DNA of 21,137 nucleotides from Carex sylvatica (GCA_964058845.1 CAXKVR010000896.1:1-21137); one strand, 5' to 3'. Positions 9,802 to 18,267 are shown, numbered from the stretch's first letter. Notes: generated by a model from the sequence alone, not told the origin. Numbers and translations are program-made.

Positions 9802-10752
9802 TCAGGTTTTTCCTTCCCCCGCTTATTTATGTTTTCATTGCATGTCTTGAAGCATTGGGGTCAATGCTCGGACTAAGCTTGGGGGGGTGATTAGTTATTT
9901 TCCTTATTTGCATTTAGTTTGTTCTTTTTATTTATGTGTTTGCATGTTTTTGCGTGAATTGCGAGAATTAGGTTCAATTTGAGAAATTTTGGTTGTGAAA
10001 TGATTGAATTTGGGAAATTGGAAATAACCACACATTTGGTTGAAAGAATTGTATACGATAGTCTGTTTTGGGACTTTGTGGGATTGAATTGAATTGTGTT
10101 AAGAAAACATTTGAAACCGGACTATGCCTTGTAAAAATAGAAAAATGGGATTTCAAAGCAATAGAAAGATTTGGACATCCATTGGTATGAATGAATATCA
10201 TTGGATATGTGTATTCATGATGTATACGAAGAGAAAAGATGGAGAACATAAGAGTACTGGCAATAAGCCATGGTTGGCGCCTTTGAGCTCGTCTCCCATA
10301 CGGACCGTACCCAGATCATACGGACCGTACACCTATAAAAAAATAAAAAAAATAAAAAAAACTGAGAAGAGTCTTTACATACATCAACACACAAAGTCCG
10401 CAACTTTCTGACCTAAACTTGTTCCAAGCTTGGGGGAATTTCCAACCAAAAATGAGGGCATAAATTTGGTAAAGAATGAACTATTGATACGTTTGATTGC
10501 TTAATTCTTACAAATAGCATTACATTCTTGATGTTAGGGTTTGATCAATTGAATTGTGGGGTGAATCAAAGTTGACCAAAGGAAACCGAATTACTATCCA
10601 AAATGACTCTAATAGATTTCTAACGAACGCAAGATCATGCACATTTTCCCTCTTAGTAGATTAAGTTGCATTTAGGTAAGTCCAACAACCCGAACCACAC
10701 CTAAGTTAGAATTTTTGCTTGAGGACAAGCAAAGTTCAAGCTTGGGAGAATT
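9802..10752 (+). other. 3' noncoding part of internal domain, copy 3
   Basis: This is equivalent to 1148-2098. Purine tracts lie at 9875-9887, 10426-10436 and 10738-10750 (the last adjacent to LTR-C), with the hairpin at 10715-10732. No gene is supported. Confidence 0.75.
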
Positions 10753-12223
10753 TGATATCTCCATATTATATCTGAATTATGGCCCTAATTTACAATGAAA
10801 CCTGTGCTTTAAAGCCTATTAATGTGGACTTTTTACTTATATTTCGATGAAATGTGGTACTGCTATGTTTTGTTTGGTATTTTGCAGGAAAAAGGGCGAA
10901 AAACTGGTTCTGACAACTTTTCATACGGCCCGTATGATATTCTGTGCGGGCCGTACAAGAACTGCCCAACCACACAGAAGGATCCACAACAGAGGCACAA
11001 AGTCTCCAAGTCAAAGCCCAGGCATACGGGCCGTACGGGATCGTGTACGGGCCGTACAAAGCTGATTCGGAAAATCCAGCTGGAATATGAATTGAGCACA
11101 ATTTGAGGAGCCGAAAAGGAAACCCCTGGAGGCGTGATCTGGGGCATTAAAGGAGATATTCCACAGTAGGAAAGGGGATTAATAGCTAATCAATCAATAA
11201 CTTTCCAATCATTCATTCTATCATTGATTCATGCTAGGTTTGCTTGGACAAGAGGAAAAGAAGAAGAGAAGGGAAGAACGCGAGTTTTGAACGGATCTTC
11301 GGATTTTCCACTGTTTTATCATGAACTCTTTTACTTCTTGTTATTTGTGCTATCTCATGAATATGAGTAGCTAATTTACTTTGTTTCTAGGGGTAAGATG
11401 TAGTTTCTAGTTTAGTTTTGCTTGTATGCTACTATGATTTTGTGTTGAACGCTTGGTTTTTACTTTGTTATGTAGTATTTTTATTGCTCTATTTGTGCTT
11501 GCTTGAATCTGATTAGTCATCCCGTTAGATGAATGCGCACATCTAAGTGTGGAGCCAAGTCTATGAAATTCATTCCAACCGAATAAAGTATATGAAGTAG
11601 GGTGAAACCAAGGAGTACCCGAAAGGCGAAACTTTCCTTGAGGCGAAAGTCCTTGGATACTTTTAGTAAACTAACAAATAACTTAGATAAATTAGGCCAA
11701 AATGCGAAAGTTGAGGTTTAACGCATCTAAGAGGGAAGTACTTGAGTCCGGTAATCGGGTATCAGGCTAAAATGCGAAAGTTGAGGTTAGGTATCTAGAT
11801 CTGGTCAAAAGAAACCCTAAACACAGTATCAACACAGGAAACAGTAGCTGCAGCATTAACTTGAGGTGCCATACGGACCGTACGGGAATCTGTACGGGCC
11901 GTACGCCTTGAGACTGAACAGAAATGAAATCTGAACCCTGGAAACGCCCTTTTATCAATTGAAAACAACTTTAATTATCTTTTATTGTCTTTTAATCAGT
12001 AGAATTGTTAGAACTAAAACCAAACCAAATTTCTCTCACTTCTAGAATCTTGAGTGATTTTAGGATAAGTCCAGTGTTTTTATTCCGTCCCTGTGGATCG
12101 ATACCTGAGCATACTCAACGACAGGATAGTACACTTGCTATCTGAATTGACAGAGTATAACAAAGGTTTAAGAAGTATAGCTTGCTATACTGAAACTTTT
12201 TGGCATATATTCTCGTGCGATCA
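10753..12223 (+). repeat. LTR-C, terminal 3' LTR with intact end
   Basis: This 1471-bp LTR runs from TGATATC to GCGATCA. It keeps the 14 bp missing from LTR-A and LTR-B (12210-12223), so it has TG...CA ends. The end was placed by aligning it with the older related LTR that ends GTGAACA at 13506. It is followed by CGTAC (12224-12228), the presumed 5-bp target site duplication. The partner copy should lie upstream of the window. Confidence 0.78.
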
Positions 12224-12286
12224 CGTACCAACCTCGACTCGACCACAGACACGACTGCTGACTCGACCTCAGAAGAGACACAGGCA

Positions 12287-12318
12287 CACGACCCATAAAG
12301 GATGTTACACGGGTCGTA
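12287..12318. repeat. Decayed dyad pair with 21-bp spacing (older LTR, 5' part)
   Basis: CACGACCCATA lies at 12287-12297 and CACGGGTCGTA at 12308-12318, with starts 21 bp apart. It occupies the position of the young LTR pair at 2371/2392. The arms have decayed but the spacing has not. Confidence 0.6.
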
Positions 12319-12386
12319 TCAGACAAATCCGGAAAGAGATCTAGAGTTCTGGAAAGAAATCTGATGGAAGGAAAGTCGGCCTAGGC

Positions 12387-12393
12387 TATAAAG
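12387..12393 (+). promoter_or_regulatory. Putative TATA box of the older LTR
   Basis: TATAAAG lies in a GGCTATAAAGACGG context. The young LTR has the weaker CATTAAAGG at the equivalent place (about 2491-2499). It is likely the LTR promoter, followed by a transcribed R/U5 region. The transcription start cannot be fixed. Confidence 0.45.
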
Positions 12394-12863
12394 ACGGGAT
12401 TTATTGCACCAGAAAGGCATTCTGGAGGAGAGAGAGACAATTCTAGGGTTAAAGATTGACGGCTATTGCTTAGAGACGAAGTTGAGAAGCAAAAGACGCG
12501 AGTTTTTGTTGTGGATCTTCTTTGTACTTCGGGTTTTAGAATGAATTCTTATTATTTTATCTTTGTTATCTGTTTTAGTACTATGCTTGAGTAGTTTTAT
12601 TAGTTTCTAGGGTTAAGATGTAATCGAATGTTTTGTTTTGCATCTAGTTATTGAATTTTTACGTTGAAATTTGTGTTTACTTGATTGTGATTGATTTTAA
12701 TTGCTTAGTTTGAATTGCTTGATTATTATTTGGTTTGACCACTAGATGAGGTCACATCTATAAGGTACTGTGTCCAATTTGATCTTGCAACCAGACTAAG
12801 TACATGAGGTAGGATTAGTGATCCGACAGGGGAAACCAACTAGTAGCCGAAAGGTGAACATTT

Positions 12864-12885
12864 CCTCTTATCGACGGATAAGAGG
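12864..12885. other. Perfect 9-bp stem-loop in the older LTR
   Basis: CCTCTTATC (12864-12872), loop GACG, GATAAGAGG (12877-12885). The young LTR has at the corresponding site a longer-looped 7-bp stem, CCAAGGA (2954-2960) with TCCTTGG (2996-3002). It may fold in the LTR transcript. Confidence 0.55.
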
Positions 12886-13102
12886 TTACCTTTAGTATTC
12901 CAAACAAGTAACTTGGTAACTCGAACCAATATACGACAGTTGAGGTTTAGAGTCCAAAGAGGGCAGATATTGCAGATTCCATACCAAGTCGATAAACCAA
13001 CATACGACAGTTGAGGTTTAGAAACATTAGGTCTGGTCAGTTGAACCCTACACAAAGGAACCACGTAAAGAAACAGTGACTGGTGCATTAACTCGAAGTC
13101 CA

Positions 13103-13174
13103 CACGATCCGTGTACGACAGTACACGGTCCGTGTAAGCTGATACGACCCGTGTAGGAAACTACACGGTCCGTG
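13103..13174. repeat. Four CACGG-N-CCGTG-type dyads, 19-21 bp spacing
   Basis: The copies are at 13103-13113 (CACGATCCGTG), 13124-13134 (CACGGTCCGTG), 13143-13153 (TACGACCCGTG) and 13164-13174 (CACGGTCCGTG). Starts are 21, 19 and 21 bp apart. They are positionally equivalent to the TACGG dyads at 3218-3249. Confidence 0.8.
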
Positions 13175-13506
13175 TCAGGGACTGAGAGGCAGAACTGAGA
13201 TAAGTCTGAAACCCTGAAAACGCCTTTTATTATTGATTTAAACCAAGTTTATTTACTGTCTTTCATTTAATTACTGTTATTGAACTGATTAGGAATTAAA
13301 TACCAAAAACCAACAATTTCTCACTTCTAGTCTTTAATTGATTTAAGTAGAATCCGGTTTAGATTTGAACCGTCCCTGTGATCGATACCCGACTATATAC
13401 TACTCGATAGGACTGTGCACTTGCAGTCTGAACCGAAGGTGTATTAAAGGTTAAAAGGTATAGCTTGCTGTACTGAAACTTTGTACCATACGCTTTTGTG
13501 TGAACA

Positions 13507-14088
13507 TACGGCCATATCGTAATCCATGCATCCGCACCGGGCATTTTTCTTCATTTTCTACAAATTAAAACTAAACAAACGCAGTAACTTGATTCTAGGT
13601 GTATTATATTATCTTTATATTCAAAATACAAGATATTTGGCGTTATTTTATGATGAAAACTAGATCGAATATGTATATAATTTATGCTTATCAATATTCC
13701 ATTTTTAAAAAATATTTTCCATATCCCTTTTTAATTTTTTAGATACAAATACAAATCAGATATCAGACAGATACAATATTCCAATACGGATTGGAACAAA
13801 TATTTATTAAAAAATATTAAATAAATACTAAAGTTAATAATATTTATCTAATTACAATGGTGAATAATATATTATTTCATAATATATATTAAGATATTGA
13901 TATATATCTACTATTCAAATACGGATAATTAAATTGTAAAACTAATATTAATATCATATCTAAACAGATATTCAGATATCAAATATCCATATCTATTTTT
14001 TCAAATATAAATCAAATACAAATAAGATATTATCCATACCATTTTCACGCCTAATAACATCTCGTTATGTAGTAAATAGACACTCATA
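13507..14088. other. AT-rich intergenic DNA, no gene seen
   Basis: This stretch is dense in ATATC/GATAT words, with repeated ATACGGAT and AAATACAAAT motifs. It may be a decayed transposon, but I could not define ends or target duplications. No coding frame is supported. Confidence 0.5.
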
Positions 14089-14097
14089 GTAATTAAT

Positions 14098-14782
14098 GGA
14101 GGAATTTCATATATATCCCTCAAAAGTTTCAATATTACGTATTTATCCCTCTAAAATCAGTAATTACATATTTATCCTTTAAAATTGTACAAATTCACAT
14201 ATTTGTCAAATCTAACTCTATGACATATTAGATATCTCCAAAAATAATTAAATAATATTTTTTTTAAACTTTAAATTTATTTTACAATATAATTAATAAT
14301 ATGTTGACCATTATGCTCTTTGGTCTCTTTAGTCCGCATGTGTTCTCTTCTCTGTAAAGCGTCAAACCTTCCCCGCCTCTCTCTCCAAATATACCAAATC
14401 ACAGATTTCTTGCCTCCTTCTCTAGTCACCTCCCCTCTAACAGATTTCTGCTGTCCCTGGCTGCTTCAATTTTCCATTTTCATTTGTAGAGAGAGATAAG
14501 AGGTTTGGCGTTTATAGAGAAGATAACTTAGACAGACTAAAGAGACAAAAATGGAGAGTATAATAGTGAATATTTTTTTTTAATTAATACTGTAAAATAT
14601 ATTTTTTTAAGTTTTAAATAATATTATTTCATTATTTTTGGAGATATTTGATATGTTATGGAGTTAGATTGGACAAATATGTGAGTTTGTATGATTTTTA
14701 AGGATAAATATATAATTATTGATTTTAGAGGGATAAATATGTAATATTGAAACTTTTGAGAGATATACATCGAAATTGCCCC
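14098..14782. mobile_element. Mutator-like fold-back MITE with very long inverted repeats
   Basis: The left arm (14098-14390) and right arm (14482-14782) are imperfect reverse complements along nearly their whole length, leaving a loop of about 91 bp. Ends read GGAGGAATTTC on the left and, reverse-complemented, GGGGCAATTTC on the right. They are flanked by GTAATTAAT (14089-14097) and ATAATTAAT (14783-14791), a 9-bp target duplication with one mismatch. Long arms, GGG-type ends and a 9-bp duplication are typical of Mutator-like elements. No transposase is present. The loop repeats ACAGATTTCT at 14401 and 14440. A transcript would form a long hairpin. Confidence 0.8.
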
Positions 14783-14791
14783 ATAATTAAT

Positions 14792-15038
14792 TATTTCTCA
14801 GTTTCTCTATTAGAATTACCTAGCTCTAAGTCTCTAAATTATGAGGTGTCTATTTAAAAATAGCCAGTAGTTGTAGACGGGAAAAGTGATTTGGACCCTT
14901 AACCCCTATGTCGAAAAATATCATGTACCTAAAATTTATTTTATTTTGTTTCAAAAGTTTTTTTTTTTCATTTACCTCTCCTTCCATAAATTAACATATA
15001 AATAAATTTCATTGATATCAATAATATTTAATAATTTG
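14792..15038. other. AT-rich spacer, nothing recognised
   Basis: There is no ORF and no clear repeat apart from homopolymer T and A runs. Confidence 0.5.
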
Positions 15039-15046
15039 TGTCTGCT

Positions 15047-15605
15047 CTAGAATTGGCAAAAAAAAATCGTAACTCGTGGATCGCTCGTGACTCGTCTCTA
15101 GCTCGCTCGCTAACAGCTCGTTTGATAATGAACCGAGCTGTTAACGAGCTAGTTCGGCTCAGGCTCAGGCCAAAATAAACAAGCTGAGCTAGAGGTCAGC
15201 TCGGCCCGGGTTAGCTCGGCCCATAACGAGCTATACTGTATAGCTCCGCCCACGTATAAATTTTGTGTGGATTTATAATATTTAGTTGTGAATTAGCTTG
15301 GCTGTTGGTATATATTAGCTGTGTGAATTTATGTATGAATTATATTATATTTTATGGTTTGGATTATTTAAATAATTAATGGGCTTTCTTATTTTATATT
15401 TTTAAATTTGTCTAATAGCAGTCTAATAAAGCCCAGCGAGCCAGCTCGTCAACTCATGAGCTAGCTCGGGCTAGCTTGTCACAAGTTCAAGCTGGACTTT
15501 TGGCTCGGATGACTTAAGTCCAGCTCGCTCAGTCCAAACTCGAGTCAAAATTAACAAGTTGAGCTAAGGTCCAACTCGGCTCGAGGCAACTCGTTGACAG
15601 CCTAG
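15047..15605. mobile_element. hAT-like non-autonomous 'GAGCTCG-rich' element
   Basis: This 559-bp element has ends CTAGAATTGGCAA on the left and TTGACAGCCTAG on the right, which pair imperfectly as terminal inverted repeats. Flanks TGTCTGCT (15039-15046) and ACTCTGCT (15606-15613) agree at 6 of 8 positions, as expected for a decayed 8-bp hAT duplication. Both subterminal regions are dense in AGCTCG/GAGCTAG words, and a diverged block near 15164-15211 recurs in the same orientation near 15541-15592. Such GAGCTCG-rich repeats are common in plant genomes. There is no transposase. Confidence 0.5.
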
Positions 15606-15613
15606 ACTCTGCT

Positions 15614-16007
15614 TTCTTAACTGCTTATTTTGTCGCTTTTCATTTTAAAAATATAATATAATATCTAGTGTTATAATCTGAACAGATTTATGTATTGGAT
15701 AGAGGTAGCCACCTCTATAAATTGAAAATTAGTAGTTTTGTCTTTTATATTTTATAATTTATGTAAGTATTTATACTTTCAGTTCTCTTATATAATAAAA
15801 TTACATTTTAATAACTTATTCTGCTTGTAATCGATACGCTATCAATTTCTACATTAACATATTTAAAATTCTTTTGTTAATATTACAACTAAAGTTATTG
15901 TGTGATTTAGAGCTTAGCGTGCCATTTTTATTAATACTCCCAAAAGAAAATTTTAAAAATAACTCTGCATCTGGTTTTATTTTATTTATGCCCTGAACGC
16001 TAGGTCC
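15614..16007. other. AT-rich spacer, nothing recognised
   Basis: There is no credible ORF, RNA gene or bounded repeat. Confidence 0.5.
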
Positions 16008-16172
16008 ACGGGCGGCCCACAATTACAGTGAAGTGTCAATCCCAGAGGCCGGTCAACATAGGTGGAGCGCCAGTATTACGGGCGGGTCATAAGCATAGTG
16101 AGGCGCCCCTCTTACGGGCGGGCCATATGCATTGTGAGGTGCCTCCAACCCGGGCGATTCATTATGCATGCC
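16008..16172. repeat. 36-bp GC-rich minisatellite, about five units
   Basis: ACGGGCGG-type unit starts lie at 16008, 16044, 16078, 16114 and about 16150 (spacing 36, 34, 36, 36). Typical content is CGGGCGGGCCATA, then GCATAGTGAGGCGCC. It is a GC island in AT-rich surroundings. The short ORFs over it are by-products of the repeat. Confidence 0.75.
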
Positions 16173-16174
16173 TT

Positions 16175-16180
16175 TATAAC
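16175..16180 (+). promoter_or_regulatory. Possible TATA box downstream of the minisatellite
   Basis: TATAAC in CCTTTATAACCC is followed by CT-rich leader-like DNA and by GCGACAG|GTATTG at about 16274, which could be a splice donor. No downstream coding exon was found. It may be a promoter fragment or chance. Confidence 0.25.
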
Positions 16181-16311
16181 CCTGTTTCTCTCTCTCCTGC
16201 CCACTCCAACCATTACCATCACTCCCGAGTATCAATCAGCAGAAACGGGTGATTTTTTTGGCGAAAAGCGACAGGTATTGTTTAAATTCTTTTTAATTAT
16301 TAGTAATTAGT

Positions 16312-16398
16312 CAATTACTGTAGAATTTACTGTACAATTAATGTAGAATTTACTGTACAATTACTGTAGAATTTGCTGTACAATTACTCTAGCAACAA
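16312..16398. repeat. 23-bp minisatellite with self-complementary TACTGTA/TACAGTA-type words
   Basis: CAATTACTGTAGAATTTACT-type units start at 16312, 16335, 16358 and 16381 (partial), exactly 23 bp apart. A stray CTGTACAATTACTGTAA lies near 16433. Confidence 0.75.
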
Positions 16399-16479
16399 GT
16401 TTTTATTTATTTTTTATTTGTCATTTATTACTGTACAATTACTGTAATACTTATAATTTTTTTGTTTAAATGTAGTTTG

Positions 16480-16705
16480 TTAAGGAAAAGATGTTAGTTG
16501 CACTGTATGTGTCAGGATCATGCACGCCATCTGTAAAACTGGCATGAGACGACGAACCCGCTCCAATCGGATCCTCAAATTTCTTACCAGTCGGATCCTC
16601 ATACGACGACGGGCCCTCTCCAGCAGGATCCACCGAGGACATGCCCGCTCTAGTCGGATCCACAGCATTTGGACCCGCTCCAGCCGGACCCGCTGCAAGC
16701 TCAGC
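16480..16705 (-). pseudogene. Fragment with coding-like, roughly ten-residue repeats (unrecognised)
   Basis: On the minus strand a frame entered just after a stop near 16705 reads decapeptide-like units DPTRAGMSSV, DPAGEGPSSYE, DPTGKKFE, DPIGAGSSS. The plus-strand GGATCC/GGACC marks lie at 16569, 16593, 16626, 16656 and 16686, spaced 24, 33, 30 and 30 bp, all multiples of three. There is no ATG start in this frame (only GTG), no splice context I can defend and no known domain. It is probably a fossil of a Pro/Gly/Ser repeat protein exon. A simple minisatellite is the alternative. Confidence 0.35.
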
Positions 16706-17489
16706 TCATACTCCCCACCGTTTAGTTCTGGGCATACTACATTTAAAAAAATATATATGTTAATCAATCAGAACTTAAGGAAATCGAAATTTATTCACAA
16801 TTTATTCACAATTTTAAACAATCCTCCATACTAAATAGCATGCATATTTTTTTGGGATCCAACCCTCTATTTGTCCAGAGAAGATCTGAGCCGTTGATTC
16901 TATAAATCTCAGCCACTCATCAAAACAGATCTTAATCTCAGCCTTTAATAAATAATTTTGATTTTATACACCTGTTTCATGTTGTCAAACGTGTAGAAAT
17001 CTAAATTTAGTGATTTATATCCATGCTATATATAATGCCACACAGAAATTGTATCACTGAATCTTCTTTTTTCCACGCGTTTTCTACTGTTTCCAACTTT
17101 TTCAAATTCGTATCCTCTGAGGTATCTCAAACTTTGCGTGACTTTATGAAAAATTTCAACTGTTCAAAGAATCTCGAAGCTCAAATAATACAATAACTAT
17201 AGTATATTATATTATTATTATTATAATAATTATTAAATATATTAAGAATACAATAACTTAAGGCGTCCATGTGTGTGGCGCTCCACGGGGAGTTTGGGTC
17301 GCCTCAGACCCAAGCGGTTCGGGCATGAATAAAAAATAATCAAATGATGAGTTATTTTAAAAATTAAATTTTTGAAAGGGGTATTAATAAAAATGGCTGG
17401 AGGTTAGCATTCAACAACTTCAGACTTAATTATCTTTATTTTGATTATTATGCAACTTTCATGTTGACTCAAGTTATGGACTAAGAGTA
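16706..17489. other. Intergenic AT-rich DNA
   Basis: No gene is supported. The stretch contains an ATT-rich microsatellite-like run around 17200-17240 and a short perfect hairpin, TTGGGTC (17294-17300), loop GCCTCA, GACCCAA (17307-17313). Confidence 0.5.
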
Positions 17490-17625
17490 GGTCCGATGCG
17501 CTTAATTACCGTCTGATTCGTTTTAAAATGTGTGTGTTCTGTTTTAATATTTGTGCATGTCTATTTTAATTTTTGTACGTACAGATTTATTAGTGAATCA
17601 GACGATTTTAAAGCTTATTGGATCC
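17490..17625. mobile_element. Candidate 136-bp MITE
   Basis: Terminal regions of about 33 bp pair imperfectly. The left reads GGTCCGATGCGCTT...GTCTGATTC and the right, reverse-complemented, GGATCCAATAAGCTTT...GTCTGATTC. The inner 9 bp (GTCTGATTC at 17511-17519, with its complement near 17595-17603) are perfect. Flanks AAGAGTA and AAAAGTA are similar but do not settle a superfamily. Confidence 0.4.
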
Positions 17626-17896
17626 AAAAGTAAATCCGATAAACATGAGACCTACCTCGTTCTCCAAGTTATGATATTGTGACCAACTTATATGTCATTA
17701 TCAATGCAAGAATTTATTTTTCTTCCTCTTTGCTGGCATATTTTATTTTGTTGTCCATCTTAATTCTTAATATCTTAAAAAGAGAGTTAAAGATAACACG
17801 AAGAAACAATAAATTAAGGATATAATTGATTGCGGATGGTGAACAAAATTAATTGATTCAAGGGCTAGACGCGGTCTACTCGGTTCATGGCCATAC
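17626..17896. other. Intergenic DNA upstream of the kinase gene
   Basis: No ORF is supported. The only structure seen is a weak inverted pair, 17745-17759 with 17835-17849 (13 of 15 pairs), too short to classify. Confidence 0.4.
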
Positions 17897-17904
17897 CGAC
17901 TCTG

Positions 17905-18123
17905 GAATTCGTTTCCTCTGCATTAACTCAAAAATGAATCTTTTTCGTTAATCCATATGGACCTTCCGATTAACTTTAAGATTCGGGTGAATTTAAATCC
18001 GCACTAATATTGATGAACCCCATGTTGTAATCCGGCGCCGGATGGGATCCGTTTACAATCGAACGGTCGATATCTATTAACTCGAAATATGCTCTTTTGA
18101 GTTAATGCAGACGATGCGGACTA
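17905..18123. mobile_element. Candidate 219-bp MITE abutting the kinase gene
   Basis: An exact 8-bp direct repeat, CGACTCTG, flanks the interval at 17897-17904 and 18124-18131. Inside, a perfect 17-bp inverted repeat (TCTGCATTAACTCAAAA, 17917-17933, and its complement, 18095-18111) lies 12 bp in from each end. The outermost 12 bp pair at only about half of positions. An 8-bp duplication would suggest hAT. A stem-loop regulatory region is the alternative. Confidence 0.4.
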
Positions 18124-18239
18124 CGACTCTGAATGATCGAAAGACAGAAGTCTCGATGTCTATCCCTCTGTCTCGCCTTTCCCTCTTATTCCTCTTTTCT
18201 GTTTGGAAAATCGATCGAAAGCGGTTCGTATCCTCTCGC

Positions 18240-18248
18240 AAACCCTAG
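18240..18248 (+). promoter_or_regulatory. Telo-box in the presumed 5' UTR/promoter of the CDKG gene
   Basis: AAACCCTAG lies 19 bp before the chosen ATG. Telo-boxes are frequent near the transcription start of plant housekeeping and cell-cycle genes. No clear TATA box was seen upstream. Confidence 0.5.
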
Positions 18249-18267
18249 CGTCGATATTCGGTCTAAA

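Larger units (their letters stand above)
1..12223 (+). mobile_element. Tandem array of a non-autonomous Athila-like LTR retrotransposon (4327-bp period)
   Basis: The same 4327-bp sequence recurs head to tail. The ORF ends at 1147, 5474 and 9801, and the LTRs start at 2099, 6426 and 10753, each exactly 4327 bp apart. The order is internal-LTR-internal-LTR-internal-LTR, with neighbouring units sharing an LTR. Only two base differences between units were noticed (at 2108 and 2513 relative to the later copies). The internal domain is 2870 bp and holds only a gag/ORF1-like gene, so the element depends on another element's pol. The left end lies outside the window. The right end is the CA at 12222-12223. 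The near identity means recent duplication or recent homogenisation. An assembly expansion cannot be excluded from sequence alone. Confidence 0.9.
12224..13506 (+). repeat. Older, diverged, 5'-truncated LTR of a related family
   Basis: Scattered blocks match the young LTR in the same order. They include an AATCCGGAAA-like block, ACGCGAGTTTT, a TTTCTAGGG-TAAGATGTA block, a doubled GTTGAGGTTTAG block, GAAACAGT...GCATTAACT, CCGTCCCTGTG-ATCGATACC and TATAGCTTGCT-TACTGAAACTTT. Homology begins at the equivalent of about LTR position 200. The first 200 bp are therefore missing here and may lie on the other side of the array. The end is taken as CA at 13505-13506. It contains a TATAAAG box at 12387, a 9-bp stem-loop at 12864-12885, and CACGG-type dyads. 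Confidence 0.72.

Noticed and set aside
12093..12344. 83-residue ORF crossing the end of LTR-C
   Set aside because: It is a chance fusion of the LTR end with the older LTR and has no domain.
16008..16400. CRISPR-like regular repeats (36-bp and 23-bp periods)
   Set aside because: The units are directly adjacent with no unique spacers, in a plant genome. They are minisatellites.
18133..18267. N-terminal 45-residue extension of the kinase
   Set aside because: The upstream ATG has a weak context (T at -3), and the added peptide is unlike the charged CDKG tail. The telo-box lies between the two ATGs, suggesting UTR.
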